Of a DNA stretch of 64,000 nt, positions 34,167 through 43,391 are shown in pieces. Position 1 is the stretch's first letter. Each line of letters begins with the position of its first letter. The stretch is taken from assembly GCF_947500975.1 (NCBI RefSeq), contig NZ_CANMUE010000011.1, forward strand, positions 62,001-126,000. Reading direction: 5' to 3'. This DNA comes from an uncultured Polaribacter sp. Lineage in GTDB: Bacteria; Bacteroidota; Bacteroidia; Flavobacteriales; Flavobacteriaceae. The notes under the pieces were generated by a model, which saw only the letters and a list, made by a program, of their open reading frames with translations, was not told the origin of the DNA and ran no database searches. Position numbers and translations under genes: made by a program.

Positions 34167-35180
34167 TTAAACAGATTGGCTTTGTTGCCATTTCCAAGCA
34201 GATTCTAAGGCTTCTTCTATGCCTATCTCTGTTTTCCATTTTAGTTCTTTATTAGCAATTGTAGTATCTGCATAAGCAGCAGTTATATCACCTTCACGTC
34301 TTTCCACAATTTTATAATTAAGTTTTAAATTATTTACTTTTTCAAAAGCTTTAATAATTTCTAAAACAGAAGTTCCTTTACCAGTTCCAACATTAAAATA
34401 TTCAAAAGCTTTTTTGTTGTTCTTGTTGATTAACCTTTTTAATGCTGCAATATGAGCTTTAGCTAAATCAACAACATGAATATAATCTCTTACCGCTGTG
34501 CCATCTTCGGTAGGGTAATCATTACCAAAAACAGATAGTTCTTTTCTAATTCCTGCAGCAGTTTGAGTAACAAAAGGAATTAAATTTGCAGGAACTCCTA
34601 TAGGTAATTCCCCAATTTTTATTGAAGGATGTGCTCCGATTGGGTTAAAATATCTCAGTGCAATTGTATTAAGATTAAATGCTGTACTTGCGTCTCTAAT
34701 AATTTCTTCGCCAATTTGCTTTGTATTTCCATAAACAGATTCTGCCGCTTTTATTGGGGCATTTTCTGTTATTGGTAATTCATCTGCTTGACCATAAACG
34801 GTACAAGAAGAAGAAAATATAAAGTTATCTAAATCACGATTTTTCATTTCTTGTAGTAAATACACAAGTGTTCCTAAGTTATTTTCATAATATTCTAATG
34901 GTTTACTCATACTTTCTCCAACCGCTTTAGATGCTGCAAAGTGTATTATTCCATCAACTTTATTTTTATCAAAAAAAGCTTTTACGTCATTTTTTACTTT
35001 TAAATCAATTTGATAAAAATCGGGTTTTGTACCCGTGATTTCAGTAATTTTATCAAGTACACTTATTGTTGTGTTAGATAAATTATCAATTATAACTACT
35101 TCAAAACCTTCGTTTTGTAATTCAACAACTGTATGTGAACCTATAAAACCTAAACCACCTGTTACTAATATTCTTTTCAT
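34167..35180 (-). CDS. galE: UDP-glucose 4-epimerase
   Basis: A 337-residue extended short-chain dehydrogenase. The NAD motif GGLGFIGSH is at residues 8-16, the catalytic Ser/Thr region is FSSSCTVYG near 122, and the YxxxK pair is in VYGNTKQIGEE near 150. RYFNPIGAHPS and the GDITAAYAD end segment are typical GalE. It interconverts UDP-glucose and UDP-galactose and so provides precursors for surface glycans such as those of the 7800-21440 locus. Its ATG overlaps the stop of the DegT-family gene by one base. Specificity for GlcNAc forms cannot be excluded. Confidence 0.93.
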   Translation of the reverse strand: MKRILVTGGLGFIGSHTVVELQNEGFEVVIIDNLSNTTISVLDKITEITGTKPDFYQIDLKVKNDVKAFFDKNKVDGIIHFAASKAVGESMSKPLEYYENNLGTLVYLLQEMKNRDLDNFIFSSSCTVYGQADELPITENAPIKAAESVYGNTKQIGEEIIRDASTAFNLNTIALRYFNPIGAHPSIKIGELPIGVPANLIPFVTQTAAGIRKELSVFGNDYPTEDGTAVRDYIHVVDLAKAHIAALKRLINKNNKKAFEYFNVGTGKGTSVLEIIKAFEKVNNLKLNYKIVERREGDITAAYADTTIANKELKWKTEIGIEEALESAWKWQQSQSV

Positions 35181-36325
35181 TATAAAAAATTGTTAATGAT
35201 ATTAGTAATAAAAGACAATTGTTCATTATCGAGCTCAGTGTGCATAGGTAAAGAAATTACGGTTTTTATCAATTTATTTGTTACCGGGAAGTCGTCTTCA
35301 TTGTATCTAGAATCTTTATATGCTTTTTGTGAATGCAAAGCAATAGGGTAATAAATTGCATTTGGAATATCGTTTTCTAATAAATGTTTGTGTAATTCAT
35401 CACGTTTTCCATTTGTAATTTGTAATGTATATTGATGAAAAACATGACAGTTACAAGTTTCACAAATTCCATTACAAGAACTTGTAGTAGGTGTAATAAT
35501 ATTTGGGTTGTTTGCAAAAGCATTATTGTAAAAACGCGCTGCATTTCTTCTAGCTTCGCAATAAGAATCTAAAAGTGGAAGTTTTGCTTTTAAAACACCT
35601 GCTTGTATAGAATCTAACCTTGAGTTTACACCAACAACATCATGATAATAACGTGTGTACATTCCATGATTTACAATCCCTCTTAATGTATGAGCAAGTT
35701 CATCATCATTTGTGAAAATTGCTCCTCCATCACCATAACAACCTAAGTTTTTAGAAGGGAAAAAAGAAGTTGTACCTACATTTCCAATAGTACCCGCTTT
35801 TTGTTTAGTTCCGTTTTTAAAAGTATAATCTGCTCCAATAGCTTGAGCATTATCTTCAATTACAAACAAATTATGTTCTTCTGCAATTTCTAAAACAGCT
35901 TCCATATTTGCAACTTGACCAAACAAATGAACAGGTACAATGGCTTTAGTTTTAGGTGTAATTGCTTTTTTTAAAGCGTTAATATCAATATTAAAAGTAT
36001 CTGGTTCAACATCAACCAAAACTGGAGTTAATTTTAATAATGCAATAACTTCTACTGTAGCAGCAAATGTAAAATCAGCTGTAATTACTTCATCACCTTG
36101 TTCTAAGCCTAAACCCATCATTGCAATTTGTAGAGCATCGGTTCCATTTGCACAGGGTATTACATGCTTTACATCTAAATATTTTTCTAAATCTGATTGA
36201 AATTCTTTAACTAAAGGACCATTGATATAGGCTGATGTATTTAAAACTTCTTGAATAGAAGTGTTTACAGTTTCTTTGATTTTAGCATATTGACTTTGTA
36301 GGTCAACCATTTGAATTTTTTTCAT
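35180..36325 (-). CDS. DegT/DnrJ/EryC1/StrS-family sugar aminotransferase
   Basis: A 381-residue PLP enzyme of the nucleotide-sugar aminotransferase family. Visible marks are the N-terminal MVDLQSQYAKIK, NGTDALQIAMMGLG, VHLFGQVANME, EDNAQAIGADY, and the PLP lysine in TSFFPSKNLGCYGDGG. It most likely aminates a 3- or 4-keto nucleotide sugar for a glycan. An unusual cysteine-rich segment (SCNGICETCNCHVFHQ) is inserted just before the conserved HVFHQYTL strand; it might bind metal. The gene forms an operon with galE (one-base overlap). Confidence 0.92.
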   Translation of the reverse strand: MKKIQMVDLQSQYAKIKETVNTSIQEVLNTSAYINGPLVKEFQSDLEKYLDVKHVIPCANGTDALQIAMMGLGLEQGDEVITADFTFAATVEVIALLKLTPVLVDVEPDTFNIDINALKKAITPKTKAIVPVHLFGQVANMEAVLEIAEEHNLFVIEDNAQAIGADYTFKNGTKQKAGTIGNVGTTSFFPSKNLGCYGDGGAIFTNDDELAHTLRGIVNHGMYTRYYHDVVGVNSRLDSIQAGVLKAKLPLLDSYCEARRNAARFYNNAFANNPNIITPTTSSCNGICETCNCHVFHQYTLQITNGKRDELHKHLLENDIPNAIYYPIALHSQKAYKDSRYNEDDFPVTNKLIKTVISLPMHTELDNEQLSFITNIINNFL

Positions 36326-36369
36326 AAATGTAAGAAGTTTTATAAATCAAAAATACAACTTAAATCTAT

Positions 36370-36377
36370 TATCTTTG
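36370..36377 (+). promoter_or_regulatory. Putative -7 element of the penicillin acylase gene
   Basis: TATCTTTG matches TAnnTTTG, 21 bases before the ATG at 36399. It overlaps an upstream in-frame TTG (36375) and so argues against that codon as the start. Confidence 0.55.
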
Positions 36378-36398
36378 AAGATATCAAACACTTTCCAA

Positions 36399-38780
36399 AT
36401 GAAAATAGTAAAAAAGTTTCTAAAAATAATTGCAGTCTTACTTGTCTTAATTATTGTTTGTCTTTGGTTATACTCAAAAACGTATAAACCAAATTATAGT
36501 GGCGAATTAGAAATAAAAAACCTATCAAATACAGTAACAGTACATTTTGATGATATTGGCGTGCCTCATATTAATGCAAAAAATCAAGAAGATGCTTATT
36601 TGGCTTTAGGTTATGTGCATGCGCAAGATAGGTTATGGCAAATGGAATTGATAAGGAGGATTGCGGCAGGAAGGTTATCAGAAATTTTTGGTGAAAAACT
36701 GATAAGAACAGATAAACTTTTTTCTGGTTTAGGAATTGAAGAAGCGGCAGAAAAAACGATTATTAATTTAGATAAAAATTCTCCTCAATATAAATTAGCT
36801 ATTGCGTATTTAGATGGTGTTAATCAATATATTAGAGAAGGAAAAACTCCAATTGAATACACTTTAATAGGTTTTGAAAAAGAGCAATTTACCATAAAAG
36901 ATATCTTTAATGTATATGGTTACATGTCTTTTAGCTTTGCTGTTGCTCATAAAACTGATCCGCTTTTAACAGAAATAAAAGAAAAATTAGGCGAAAATTA
37001 CTTTAAAGAATTGGTAGATTCAGAATTTGAGAATTTAACTTTTATTAAGAATGAAACAAACCCTGAGTTGACTGCTGGTTTTTCTAAAGCAATGAATGAT
37101 TTATTAGAAGTATTACCGATTTCTCCTTTTATAGGAAGTAATTCTTGGGTAATTGGGGCTGATAAAACTAAAAACGGAAAAGTAATTTTTGCAAACGATC
37201 CTCATATTGGATTTTCTCAACCTTCAGTTTGGTATCAAGCACATATTAAAACACCAAATTATGAAATGTATGGTTTTCATTTAGCGTTATCACCTTTTCC
37301 TTTGTTGGGTCATAATAAAGATTATGCTTATGGATTAACTATGTTTGAAAATGATGATATTGATTTTTATATAGAAGAAAATAATCCTGATAATAAAATG
37401 CAATATAAAACTGCTAATGGTTTTGAAGATTATAAATTACTAGAAAAAAGGATTAAAATAAAAGGGCAAAAAGATTCAGTTTATACTATAAAAATAAGCA
37501 AACATGGTCCTTTAATGAACGGTATTATTGATCATTTAGATGATGAAAGACCAATAGCAATGCAATGGATTTATACAAAATTAAATAATCAAATTATGGA
37601 AGTTGGTTATGATATGTCTCATGCAAAAAACCTGTCAGAATTTAAAGCTGGAATTCGTAAATTACATGCGCCAGGGTTGAATATTATGTATGGCGATGCT
37701 AAAAATAATATTGCTTGGTTTGCTTCTGGGAAATTGTATAAATATAGAGATTCTTTATATACAAAAACCTATTTAAATGGGGCTTCAGGTAAAGATGAAA
37801 TTGTTGAGTATTTAGATTTTGAAGAAAACCCTCAATCTATAAATCCAAGTTGGAATTATGTGTATTCTGCCAATAATCAACCAGATTCTATTGCCGGAAT
37901 GTTGTATCCTGGATATTATTTAAATGAAGATAGAGCAGAGAGAATTGTAAAACTTTTAGAACCTAAAAATGATTGGACAAAAGAAGATGTTGCAAAAATG
38001 ATTTATGATGTAACTTCTCCAAACGCTCCTTTAATTATTGATGACTTTGTAAAATCGATTGATAAGAGTAGTTTAACTCCAAGCCAGAAAATAGCCATTT
38101 CTTTATTAGATAGTTGGAAAGGAAATTATGATAAAAATGAAGTTGGCCCGGTAATTTATAATAGAATGTTGTATGAATTTCAGAAAAACACTTTTGCTGA
38201 TGAAATGGGCAAAGCTTTTAAACAATTTGAAAATACACCTTTTATAGAAAAAGTTGTTCCAGTTCAAGCAAAAAGAGAAAATTCTGTTTGGTGGGATGAT
38301 ATTTCTACATTAGATAAAGTAGAAACAAAACAAGAGATTTTAACAAAATCATTTACAAATGCGTTTATTTTTTTAGAAAATCAATTAGGAGAAAATGTAG
38401 AAAATTGGACTTGGGATAGAGTGATTTCTGTTGAGTACAAACATGCAGTTGGAGAAGTTGCTGTTTTAAGAAAGTATTTTAACGTAGGGCCTTTTGTAAC
38501 AAAAGGAGGGGATCAGGTGATTAATAATCAGATTTATAATATAGATTCTAGTGGTGTTTACAAAGTTTTAGCAGGTCCATCAACAAGAAGAATTGTAGAT
38601 TTTTCTGATGTAGAAAATAGTATTGCTATTTTACCTACAGGTCAATCTGGGAGGGTTTTTAGCGAACATTATAAAGATCAGGCTCAAAAATATTTAGATG
38701 GCGAATTTGTAAAAATGCAACTAAATCAATCTCAAATTGAAAAGAGTGAGAATGTATTGGTTTTGATACCTGAGAAATAA
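36399..38780 (+). CDS. Penicillin acylase-family (Ntn) hydrolase
   Basis: A 793-residue exported or membrane-anchored amidase. An N-terminal hydrophobic segment (IIAVLLVLIIVCLWLY) is followed by the alpha chain, with VHFDDIGVPHINAKNQEDAYLALGYVHAQDRLWQME. Autocleavage is expected before Ser247 in GSNSWVIG, and the beta chain continues with FANDPHIGFSQPSVWYQ. Members cleave amide bonds of acylated amines, including acyl-homoserine lactones in some cases; the substrate here is not known. ATG 36399 is preferred over the upstream TTG, which lies inside the -7 element. It is a single gene. Confidence 0.92.
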   Translation: MKIVKKFLKIIAVLLVLIIVCLWLYSKTYKPNYSGELEIKNLSNTVTVHFDDIGVPHINAKNQEDAYLALGYVHAQDRLWQMELIRRIAAGRLSEIFGEKLIRTDKLFSGLGIEEAAEKTIINLDKNSPQYKLAIAYLDGVNQYIREGKTPIEYTLIGFEKEQFTIKDIFNVYGYMSFSFAVAHKTDPLLTEIKEKLGENYFKELVDSEFENLTFIKNETNPELTAGFSKAMNDLLEVLPISPFIGSNSWVIGADKTKNGKVIFANDPHIGFSQPSVWYQAHIKTPNYEMYGFHLALSPFPLLGHNKDYAYGLTMFENDDIDFYIEENNPDNKMQYKTANGFEDYKLLEKRIKIKGQKDSVYTIKISKHGPLMNGIIDHLDDERPIAMQWIYTKLNNQIMEVGYDMSHAKNLSEFKAGIRKLHAPGLNIMYGDAKNNIAWFASGKLYKYRDSLYTKTYLNGASGKDEIVEYLDFEENPQSINPSWNYVYSANNQPDSIAGMLYPGYYLNEDRAERIVKLLEPKNDWTKEDVAKMIYDVTSPNAPLIIDDFVKSIDKSSLTPSQKIAISLLDSWKGNYDKNEVGPVIYNRMLYEFQKNTFADEMGKAFKQFENTPFIEKVVPVQAKRENSVWWDDISTLDKVETKQEILTKSFTNAFIFLENQLGENVENWTWDRVISVEYKHAVGEVAVLRKYFNVGPFVTKGGDQVINNQIYNIDSSGVYKVLAGPSTRRIVDFSDVENSIAILPTGQSGRVFSEHYKDQAQKYLDGEFVKMQLNQSQIEKSENVLVLIPEK

Positions 38781-38967
38781 TTCGTTTTTTTAGTATATTT
38801 AATTATAGATTCTATAAGGATAATGTATTTTTCCTTTTAGAGGTTTTCTCATTCTAAAAAAAGAGGTGTCATTTTTTACTTTAAAAAAATGCATTAATAT
38901 TTGTTGTGTGTAATTTGACAAAATCAAGGATTAATGAACAAAACTATATTCCTACTATAAACATATA

Positions 38968-39705
38968 TCAAACCTCCTTATAAACCTCTTCAAAAGGAAT
39001 TCTAAAACGCTCACCATAAACGCCTTTTTCTGTTCTAATACCGCAAGAGATAATCATGTTTATTTCTGCTCCAAAAGGTAAACCTAGTAAGTTTTTAATT
39101 CGCCAACTATCAGAGCCTTCCATAGGACAAGTGTCATAACCTTCTGCGGCCATAGAAATCATAAAATTTTGTGCAGCTAAACCACAGGTTTTATGAGCTA
39201 CAATTCTCATATCACTTTTTCTTACTTCTCTGTATATGGGTTTAAAAAGCCCGATAACTAAAATCATTAAATATTTAAAGAAACCTAAAATTCCAAGAAA
39301 ATCTGCATATGCAAAAGGAATTATTTTCCCATAATAATTTCTGGCAACTTTTTCTCGATTACTTTGTTCTGATTTTGAATTGTTTGCGCCAAAGTTTTTA
39401 TCAAGAAAGTTTAAATTAGCTTGCGCTCTTTTTCTCCATAAATCTTTTCTAACTACAAAAACAACCAATTGTTTTGCTGTTTTTGCTGCATTTTGATTAA
39501 AACAAAGAGGTGCAATTTTATCAATAATATCTTTGGATGTGATATGGTAAAACTCCCACAATTGCATATTGCTACTGTTGGGTGCAAATGAAGCTTGATT
39601 AATACATTTTTTTACAATGGTTTTATCGATTTCCTTTTCTGCGTCATAAACTCTTACCGAACGTCTAAAATTTATTGCTTCTGAAACTGTTTTTTCTTGA
39701 CTCAT
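38968..39705 (-). CDS. Nitroreductase-family flavoprotein
   Basis: A 245-residue FMN-dependent nitroreductase. The N-terminal FRRSVRVYD motif binds FMN phosphate, FAPNSSNMQLWEFYHI is the second contact, and GLAAQNFMISMAAEGYDTCPMEGSD followed by INMIISCGIR form the C-terminal half. It contains an insertion with a hydrophobic stretch near residues 138-158 (FLGILGFFKYLMILVIGLFK), which may bind membrane or be an amphipathic cover. The natural substrate is unknown, as for most of the family. The gene stands alone; no terminator is obvious. Confidence 0.9.
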   Translation of the reverse strand: MSQEKTVSEAINFRRSVRVYDAEKEIDKTIVKKCINQASFAPNSSNMQLWEFYHITSKDIIDKIAPLCFNQNAAKTAKQLVVFVVRKDLWRKRAQANLNFLDKNFGANNSKSEQSNREKVARNYYGKIIPFAYADFLGILGFFKYLMILVIGLFKPIYREVRKSDMRIVAHKTCGLAAQNFMISMAAEGYDTCPMEGSDSWRIKNLLGLPFGAEINMIISCGIRTEKGVYGERFRIPFEEVYKEV

Positions 39706-39751
39706 AAATGGGTTGAGAATATTTAGGGGGTTTATTCTTTAAATATAGTAA

Positions 39752-40438
39752 TTACTTACAAGCATTCCAAATAACCTCATTAGGAGTAGGTGCAAAAACG
39801 GAAATATGTTCTTTAGAAACAGGGTGTATAAATGCAATTTTTCTGGCATGTAAATGAATACTGCCGCCTTTATTACTTCTGTTAAAGCCGTATTTTAAAT
39901 CGCCTTTAATGGGAAAGCCAATAGAAGATAATTGTGCTCTGATTTGATGATGCCTACCAGTTTCTAAATCAACTTCTAGTAAGGAGTAGTTGTCTAATTT
40001 TTTTAAAATTTGATAGTGTAGTATTGCTTTTTTAGAACCCTCAATTTCTTTCTTAAAAACAGAAGATTTATTGTTCTTCGGATTCTTTTTTAGGTAATTA
40101 ATTAAGGTGTCTTTTTCTTTTTTTGGAGTGTCTTTTACAACTGCCCAATAGGTTTTGTCTATTTTTTTATCGCGCAACATTTTATTTAAACGTTCTAATG
40201 CTTTTGAAGTTCTTGCAAAAATAATAACTCCAGAGGTGGGTCTGTCTAATCTATGAACAACACCTAAAAAAACATTACCTTCTTTATTATATTTAATTTT
40301 AATATATTCTTTAATAACATCACTTAAAGGTTTGTCGCCAGTTTTATCGCCTTGGGTTATATCGCCAGAGCGTTTGTTAACAATAATAATATGGTTGTCT
40401 TCAAATAGAACTTGTAAATTGTCTTTTGTAGAATGCAT
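39752..40438 (-). CDS. RluA-family pseudouridine synthase
   Basis: A 228-residue RluA-type enzyme that isomerises uridine in RNA. The catalytic aspartate is in VVHRLDRPTSGV near residue 63, and LETGRHHQIRAQLSSIGFPIKGDLKYG is the conserved C-terminal core motif. There is no S4 domain. ATG at 40438 is used; the preceding codon is an in-frame TTG and less likely. It lies 6 bases downstream of engB on the minus strand, so the two are co-transcribed. Which RNA site it modifies cannot be read from sequence. Confidence 0.93.
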   Translation of the reverse strand: MHSTKDNLQVLFEDNHIIIVNKRSGDITQGDKTGDKPLSDVIKEYIKIKYNKEGNVFLGVVHRLDRPTSGVIIFARTSKALERLNKMLRDKKIDKTYWAVVKDTPKKEKDTLINYLKKNPKNNKSSVFKKEIEGSKKAILHYQILKKLDNYSLLEVDLETGRHHQIRAQLSSIGFPIKGDLKYGFNRSNKGGSIHLHARKIAFIHPVSKEHISVFAPTPNEVIWNACK

Positions 40439-40444
40439 CAATGA

Positions 40445-41056
40445 TTATTTAAAATCTTTTGACACATCTTCATTTACGCCATCAATAAAATCTAAAAACT
40501 CTTTACGCCCTAAACCTGTTGAAGATGAGGTTAAAAAAGTCATTGGTAAAGATTCCCAATGTTCTAGTAGTTTCTTTTTGTAAGAGGTAATTTGTTTGTT
40601 TATTTTAGAGCTTCCTAATTTGTCCGCTTTAGTAAAAACTAAGCAAAAAGGTATTTGATTTGTGCCTAGAAATTGCATAAATTCTAAATCAATTTTTTGA
40701 GGATCGTGTCTAGAATCTATCAAAACGAAGGTGCAAACTAGTTGTTCTCTTTCTTTAAAATAATTTTCTATAAAATATTGAAATATGGTTCTTTTCTTTT
40801 TAGATATTTGTGCGTAACCATATCCAGGTAAATCTACCAAAAACCATTGATCATTTATTTTAAAGTGATTGATTAGCTGTGTTTTACCAGGTTTTCCTGA
40901 TGTTTTAGCAAGATCTTTTCGCTCCATTAACATGTTTATTAATGAAGATTTACCCACATTAGATCGGCCAATAAAAGCGTATTCAGGAATTCTGTCTTTA
41001 GGAGCTTTAGTAACATTACTATTGCTCATAATAAATTCTGCGGATTTTATTTTCAC
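40445..41056 (-). CDS. engB: Ribosome biogenesis GTPase EngB/YsxC
   Basis: A 203-residue single-domain Era-like GTPase. The motifs are GRSNVGKSSLIN (G1, near residue 31), KPGKTQLINHF (G2), DLPGYGYAQI (G3), FTKADK (G4) and a late TSSSTG (G5). Length matches EngB. It assists 50S subunit assembly, binds GTP and is essential in many bacteria. It follows the alpha/beta hydrolase gene by 10 bases on the minus strand in a three-gene unit with the pseudouridine synthase. Confidence 0.96.
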   Translation of the reverse strand: MKIKSAEFIMSNSNVTKAPKDRIPEYAFIGRSNVGKSSLINMLMERKDLAKTSGKPGKTQLINHFKINDQWFLVDLPGYGYAQISKKKRTIFQYFIENYFKEREQLVCTFVLIDSRHDPQKIDLEFMQFLGTNQIPFCLVFTKADKLGSSKINKQITSYKKKLLEHWESLPMTFLTSSSTGLGRKEFLDFIDGVNEDVSKDFK

Positions 41057-41066
41057 AAAAGTAATT

Positions 41067-41831
41067 TTAGATGTTTCTAGATCTAAACCAATCTAAAAGA
41101 ATTGTATTAAATTCTTCGGGTCTCTCCATCATTGCTGCATGCCCACATTTGTCAATCCAAAATAAATCAGAGTCTGGAAGTAATCTATGAAAATCTTCAG
41201 CAACCTCTGGAGGAGTAACAGTATCTTGTTTACCCCAAATAATACACGCTGGTTGTTTCATTTCTGGTAAATCTGCAGCCATATTGTGCCTTATAGCGCT
41301 TTTTGCAATTGATAAAGTTCTTATAACAGAACTTCTATCATTAACTATTTTAAAGATATCATCTACCATTTCTTTAGTACCAATAGCTGGATCGTAAAAA
41401 ACTCCTTTAGTTTTAGCTTCTATATATTCATAGCTTCCTCTTTTAGGAAAACTATCTCCCATTGCTTTTTCGTATAATCCAGAACTTCCTGTTAATACAA
41501 GTGTACTCACTTTTTCTGGATAATGTTTTGTGAAATATAAAGAAATATGGCCTCCTAGAGAATTTCCAAGTAAAATTGCTTTTTCAATTCCTTTATGTTC
41601 CATAAAGTCCTTTAAAAAAAGTGCTAAATTTTTAACATTAGTTTTAATTAGAGGTAAAGAGTATAAGGGTAGTTCTGGTATTAAAACCTTATAACCGTTT
41701 TTAGAAAAGTGATTAAAAGTGTCTTCAAAATTACTTAAAGTACCCATTAAGCCATGTAAAACAATTATTACAGGGCCTTCTCCAGCTTCTACATATGAGA
41801 ATTTTCCTTCTGTTATTAACTTATCAGTCAT
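41067..41831 (-). CDS. Alpha/beta hydrolase
   Basis: A 254-residue alpha/beta-hydrolase fold protein. VIVLHGLMGT gives the oxyanion-hole HG motif, the nucleophile is Ser in LGNSLGGHISL near residue 93, the acid is likely the aspartate of WGKQDTVTPP, and the histidine is in KCGHAAMMERPEEF. It resembles carboxylesterase or C-C bond hydrolases of the MhpC type, but the substrate cannot be named. No signal peptide. It is the first gene of the minus-strand unit with engB, behind a TACATTTG -7 element. Confidence 0.9.
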   Translation of the reverse strand: MTDKLITEGKFSYVEAGEGPVIIVLHGLMGTLSNFEDTFNHFSKNGYKVLIPELPLYSLPLIKTNVKNLALFLKDFMEHKGIEKAILLGNSLGGHISLYFTKHYPEKVSTLVLTGSSGLYEKAMGDSFPKRGSYEYIEAKTKGVFYDPAIGTKEMVDDIFKIVNDRSSVIRTLSIAKSAIRHNMAADLPEMKQPACIIWGKQDTVTPPEVAEDFHRLLPDSDLFWIDKCGHAAMMERPEEFNTILLDWFRSRNI

Positions 41832-41857
41832 TGATTTTTATTTGATTTCACTAACCG

Positions 41858-41865
41858 CAAATGTA
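41858..41865 (-). promoter_or_regulatory. Putative -7 element of the hydrolase-engB-pseudouridine synthase unit
   Basis: Minus-strand TACATTTG matches TAnnTTTG, 27 bases before the hydrolase start. The same GCAAATGTAC context occurs before rseP. Confidence 0.55.
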
Positions 41866-41973
41866 CTTCTTTTTTATGATATATTAATGATGTTAAAAAA
41901 ACTGAAATTTTGATCATTTAACAGTTCTTAATATGCTTCTAAATAAAATGAAATTATATTATTTATTAACAAT

Positions 41974-42003
41974 GTGGTAAAAAGTGGTAAAAAGTGGTAA
42001 AAT
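41974..42003 (+). promoter_or_regulatory. Triple 10-base MraZ-box-like repeat upstream of mraZ
   Basis: GTGGTAAAAA occurs at 41974, 41984 and, with its last base changed, at 41994, exactly one DNA turn apart. MraZ proteins are known to bind direct repeats of short GTG-containing boxes before their own operon. The array lies about 6 bases before the -7 element and covers the -33 region, so bound MraZ could block transcription. Confidence 0.85.
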
Positions 42004-42008
42004 TTGTA

Positions 42009-42016
42009 TATTTTTG
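42009..42016 (+). promoter_or_regulatory. Putative -7 element of the dcw cluster
   Basis: TATTTTTG matches TAnnTTTG, 20 bases before the GTG start of mraZ. The -33 region is occupied by the MraZ-box-like repeats, with no separate TTG. Confidence 0.6.
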
Positions 42017-42036
42017 ATAATTAATAAAATCGAATA

Positions 42037-42504
42037 GTGACAAACTTAATAGGAACATATGAATGTAAAGCTGATGCTAAGGGAAGAGTGCCTTTTTCTG
42101 TTGCATTAAAAAAGCAAATGCATTCTATTGCTCAAGAAGGATTTGTTATTAAAAGAGCTGTTTTTCAGCCTTGTTTGGAGTTGTATCCGATGCAGGAATG
42201 GAATTTGATGATGGAAAAAATCAATAAACTTAATAAGTTTAAAAAAAAGAATAATGATTTTATTAGAAGATTTACAGCAGGTGTAAAAATTGTAGAATTT
42301 GATGCAACTGGTAGGATTTTAATACCTAAAGATTTATGTGATTTTGCTAATATTAAAAAGCAAGTAGTATTGTCGTCAGCGGTTAATATCGTTGAAATTT
42401 GGGATAAAGATAATTATGAAAAAGCCATTGATGATGCAGCTGTAGATTTTGCAGAATTAGCTGAAGAAGTAATGGGAAATACAGATGCAGATGAATTATC
42501 ATAA
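42037..42504 (+). CDS. mraZ: Transcriptional regulator MraZ
   Basis: A 155-residue protein with two SpoVT/AbrB-like swapped-hairpin halves: GTYECKADAKGRVPFS (DAKGR) near residues 5-20 and VKIVEFDATGRILIPKDL (DATGR) near 85-102. MraZ forms ring oligomers and regulates its own dcw operon through tandem boxes. The start is GTG 42037; no ATG matches the conserved N-terminus. It heads the cluster, and the next gene overlaps its end by 20 bases. Confidence 0.95.
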   Translation: MTNLIGTYECKADAKGRVPFSVALKKQMHSIAQEGFVIKRAVFQPCLELYPMQEWNLMMEKINKLNKFKKKNNDFIRRFTAGVKIVEFDATGRILIPKDLCDFANIKKQVVLSSAVNIVEIWDKDNYEKAIDDAAVDFAELAEEVMGNTDADELS

Positions 42505-43390
42505 TCCAGTTTTATTGCACGAAAGTGTAGATGGTTTGGCAATCAAAGATAATGGTGTTTATGTTGATGTCACTTTTGGAGGTGGTGGTCATTCTAGAGA
42601 GATTTTAAAAAGGCTAGGTAAAGATGGAAGGTTATTTGCTTTTGACCAAGATCCAGATGCTTTGGCAAATGTTATTGATGATGAGCGTTTTGTGTTAATT
42701 CCTGAAAATTTTAGATATATATCAAGGTTTTTAAGATTTCATAGAGTAAAAAAAGTAGATGGTGTTTTAGCTGATCTAGGTGTTTCTTCACATCAATTTG
42801 ATGAGGCTGAAAGAGGGTTTTCAACACGTTTTGAAGGTGTTTTAGATATGAGAATGAATCAAAGATCTAAAGTGTCTGCTAGAGAAATTGTTAATAACTA
42901 TTCAGAAGAGAAATTAGCAGAGATTTTGTTTTTGTATGGTGAGTTAAGAAATTCTAGAAATCTTGCAAAAACAATTGTTGAAGCTAGAGAAAATGAAGAG
43001 ATTGAAACAAGTTTAGAATTAAAACAAGTTTTGCAAAAGCATTTGCCAAATGCAAAAGCACATAAAATTTTAGCGCAGATTTTTCAAGCTATCAGGATTG
43101 AGGTAAATGAAGAATTAGATGTTTTAAAAGAGTTTTTACAGCAAATGCCAAATTTATTAAATGAGGAAGGTAGGTTGAGTGTAATTTCGTATCATTCTTT
43201 AGAGGATCGATTGGTAAAAAGATTTATACAGACAGGTTTGTTTAAGGGGGAAGCAGAAAAAGATGCTTTTGGTAGATCTTTTGAACCGCTTAAAAAAGTT
43301 GGAAAGTTAATTGTGCCAGATGCAGAAGAGATAAAAATTAATAATAGAGCGCGTAGTGCAAAATTAAGAATCGCAACCTTAAAAAAGTAA
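42485..43390 (+). CDS. rsmH: 16S rRNA (cytosine-1402 N4) methyltransferase
   Basis: A 301-residue SAM-dependent methyltransferase (former MraW). Signatures are YHNPVLLHESVDGL, DVTFGGGGHSREIL (SAM binding), LADLGVSSHQFD, RGFSTRFEGVLDMRMNQ, FQAIRIEVNEELDVL and SYHSLEDRLVKRF, ending in NNRARSAKLRI. It modifies C1402 in the ribosomal decoding centre. ATG 42485 and 42491 are both possible; either gives a full core. It overlaps mraZ by 20 bases and is followed by ftsL after one base. Confidence 0.96.
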   Translation: MQMNYHNPVLLHESVDGLAIKDNGVYVDVTFGGGGHSREILKRLGKDGRLFAFDQDPDALANVIDDERFVLIPENFRYISRFLRFHRVKKVDGVLADLGVSSHQFDEAERGFSTRFEGVLDMRMNQRSKVSAREIVNNYSEEKLAEILFLYGELRNSRNLAKTIVEARENEEIETSLELKQVLQKHLPNAKAHKILAQIFQAIRIEVNEELDVLKEFLQQMPNLLNEEGRLSVISYHSLEDRLVKRFIQTGLFKGEAEKDAFGRSFEPLKKVGKLIVPDAEEIKINNRARSAKLRIATLKK

Positions 43391-43391
43391 A

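Noticed and set aside
36375..36398. TTG start for the penicillin acylase eight codons upstream
   Set aside because: The codon lies inside the -7 promoter element TATCTTTG, and ATG 36399 gives a normal signal anchor.
41974..42003. The three 10-base repeats as replication-origin iterons or a CRISPR fragment
   Set aside because: They have no spacers, are directly before mraZ and fit the known MraZ-box arrangement.
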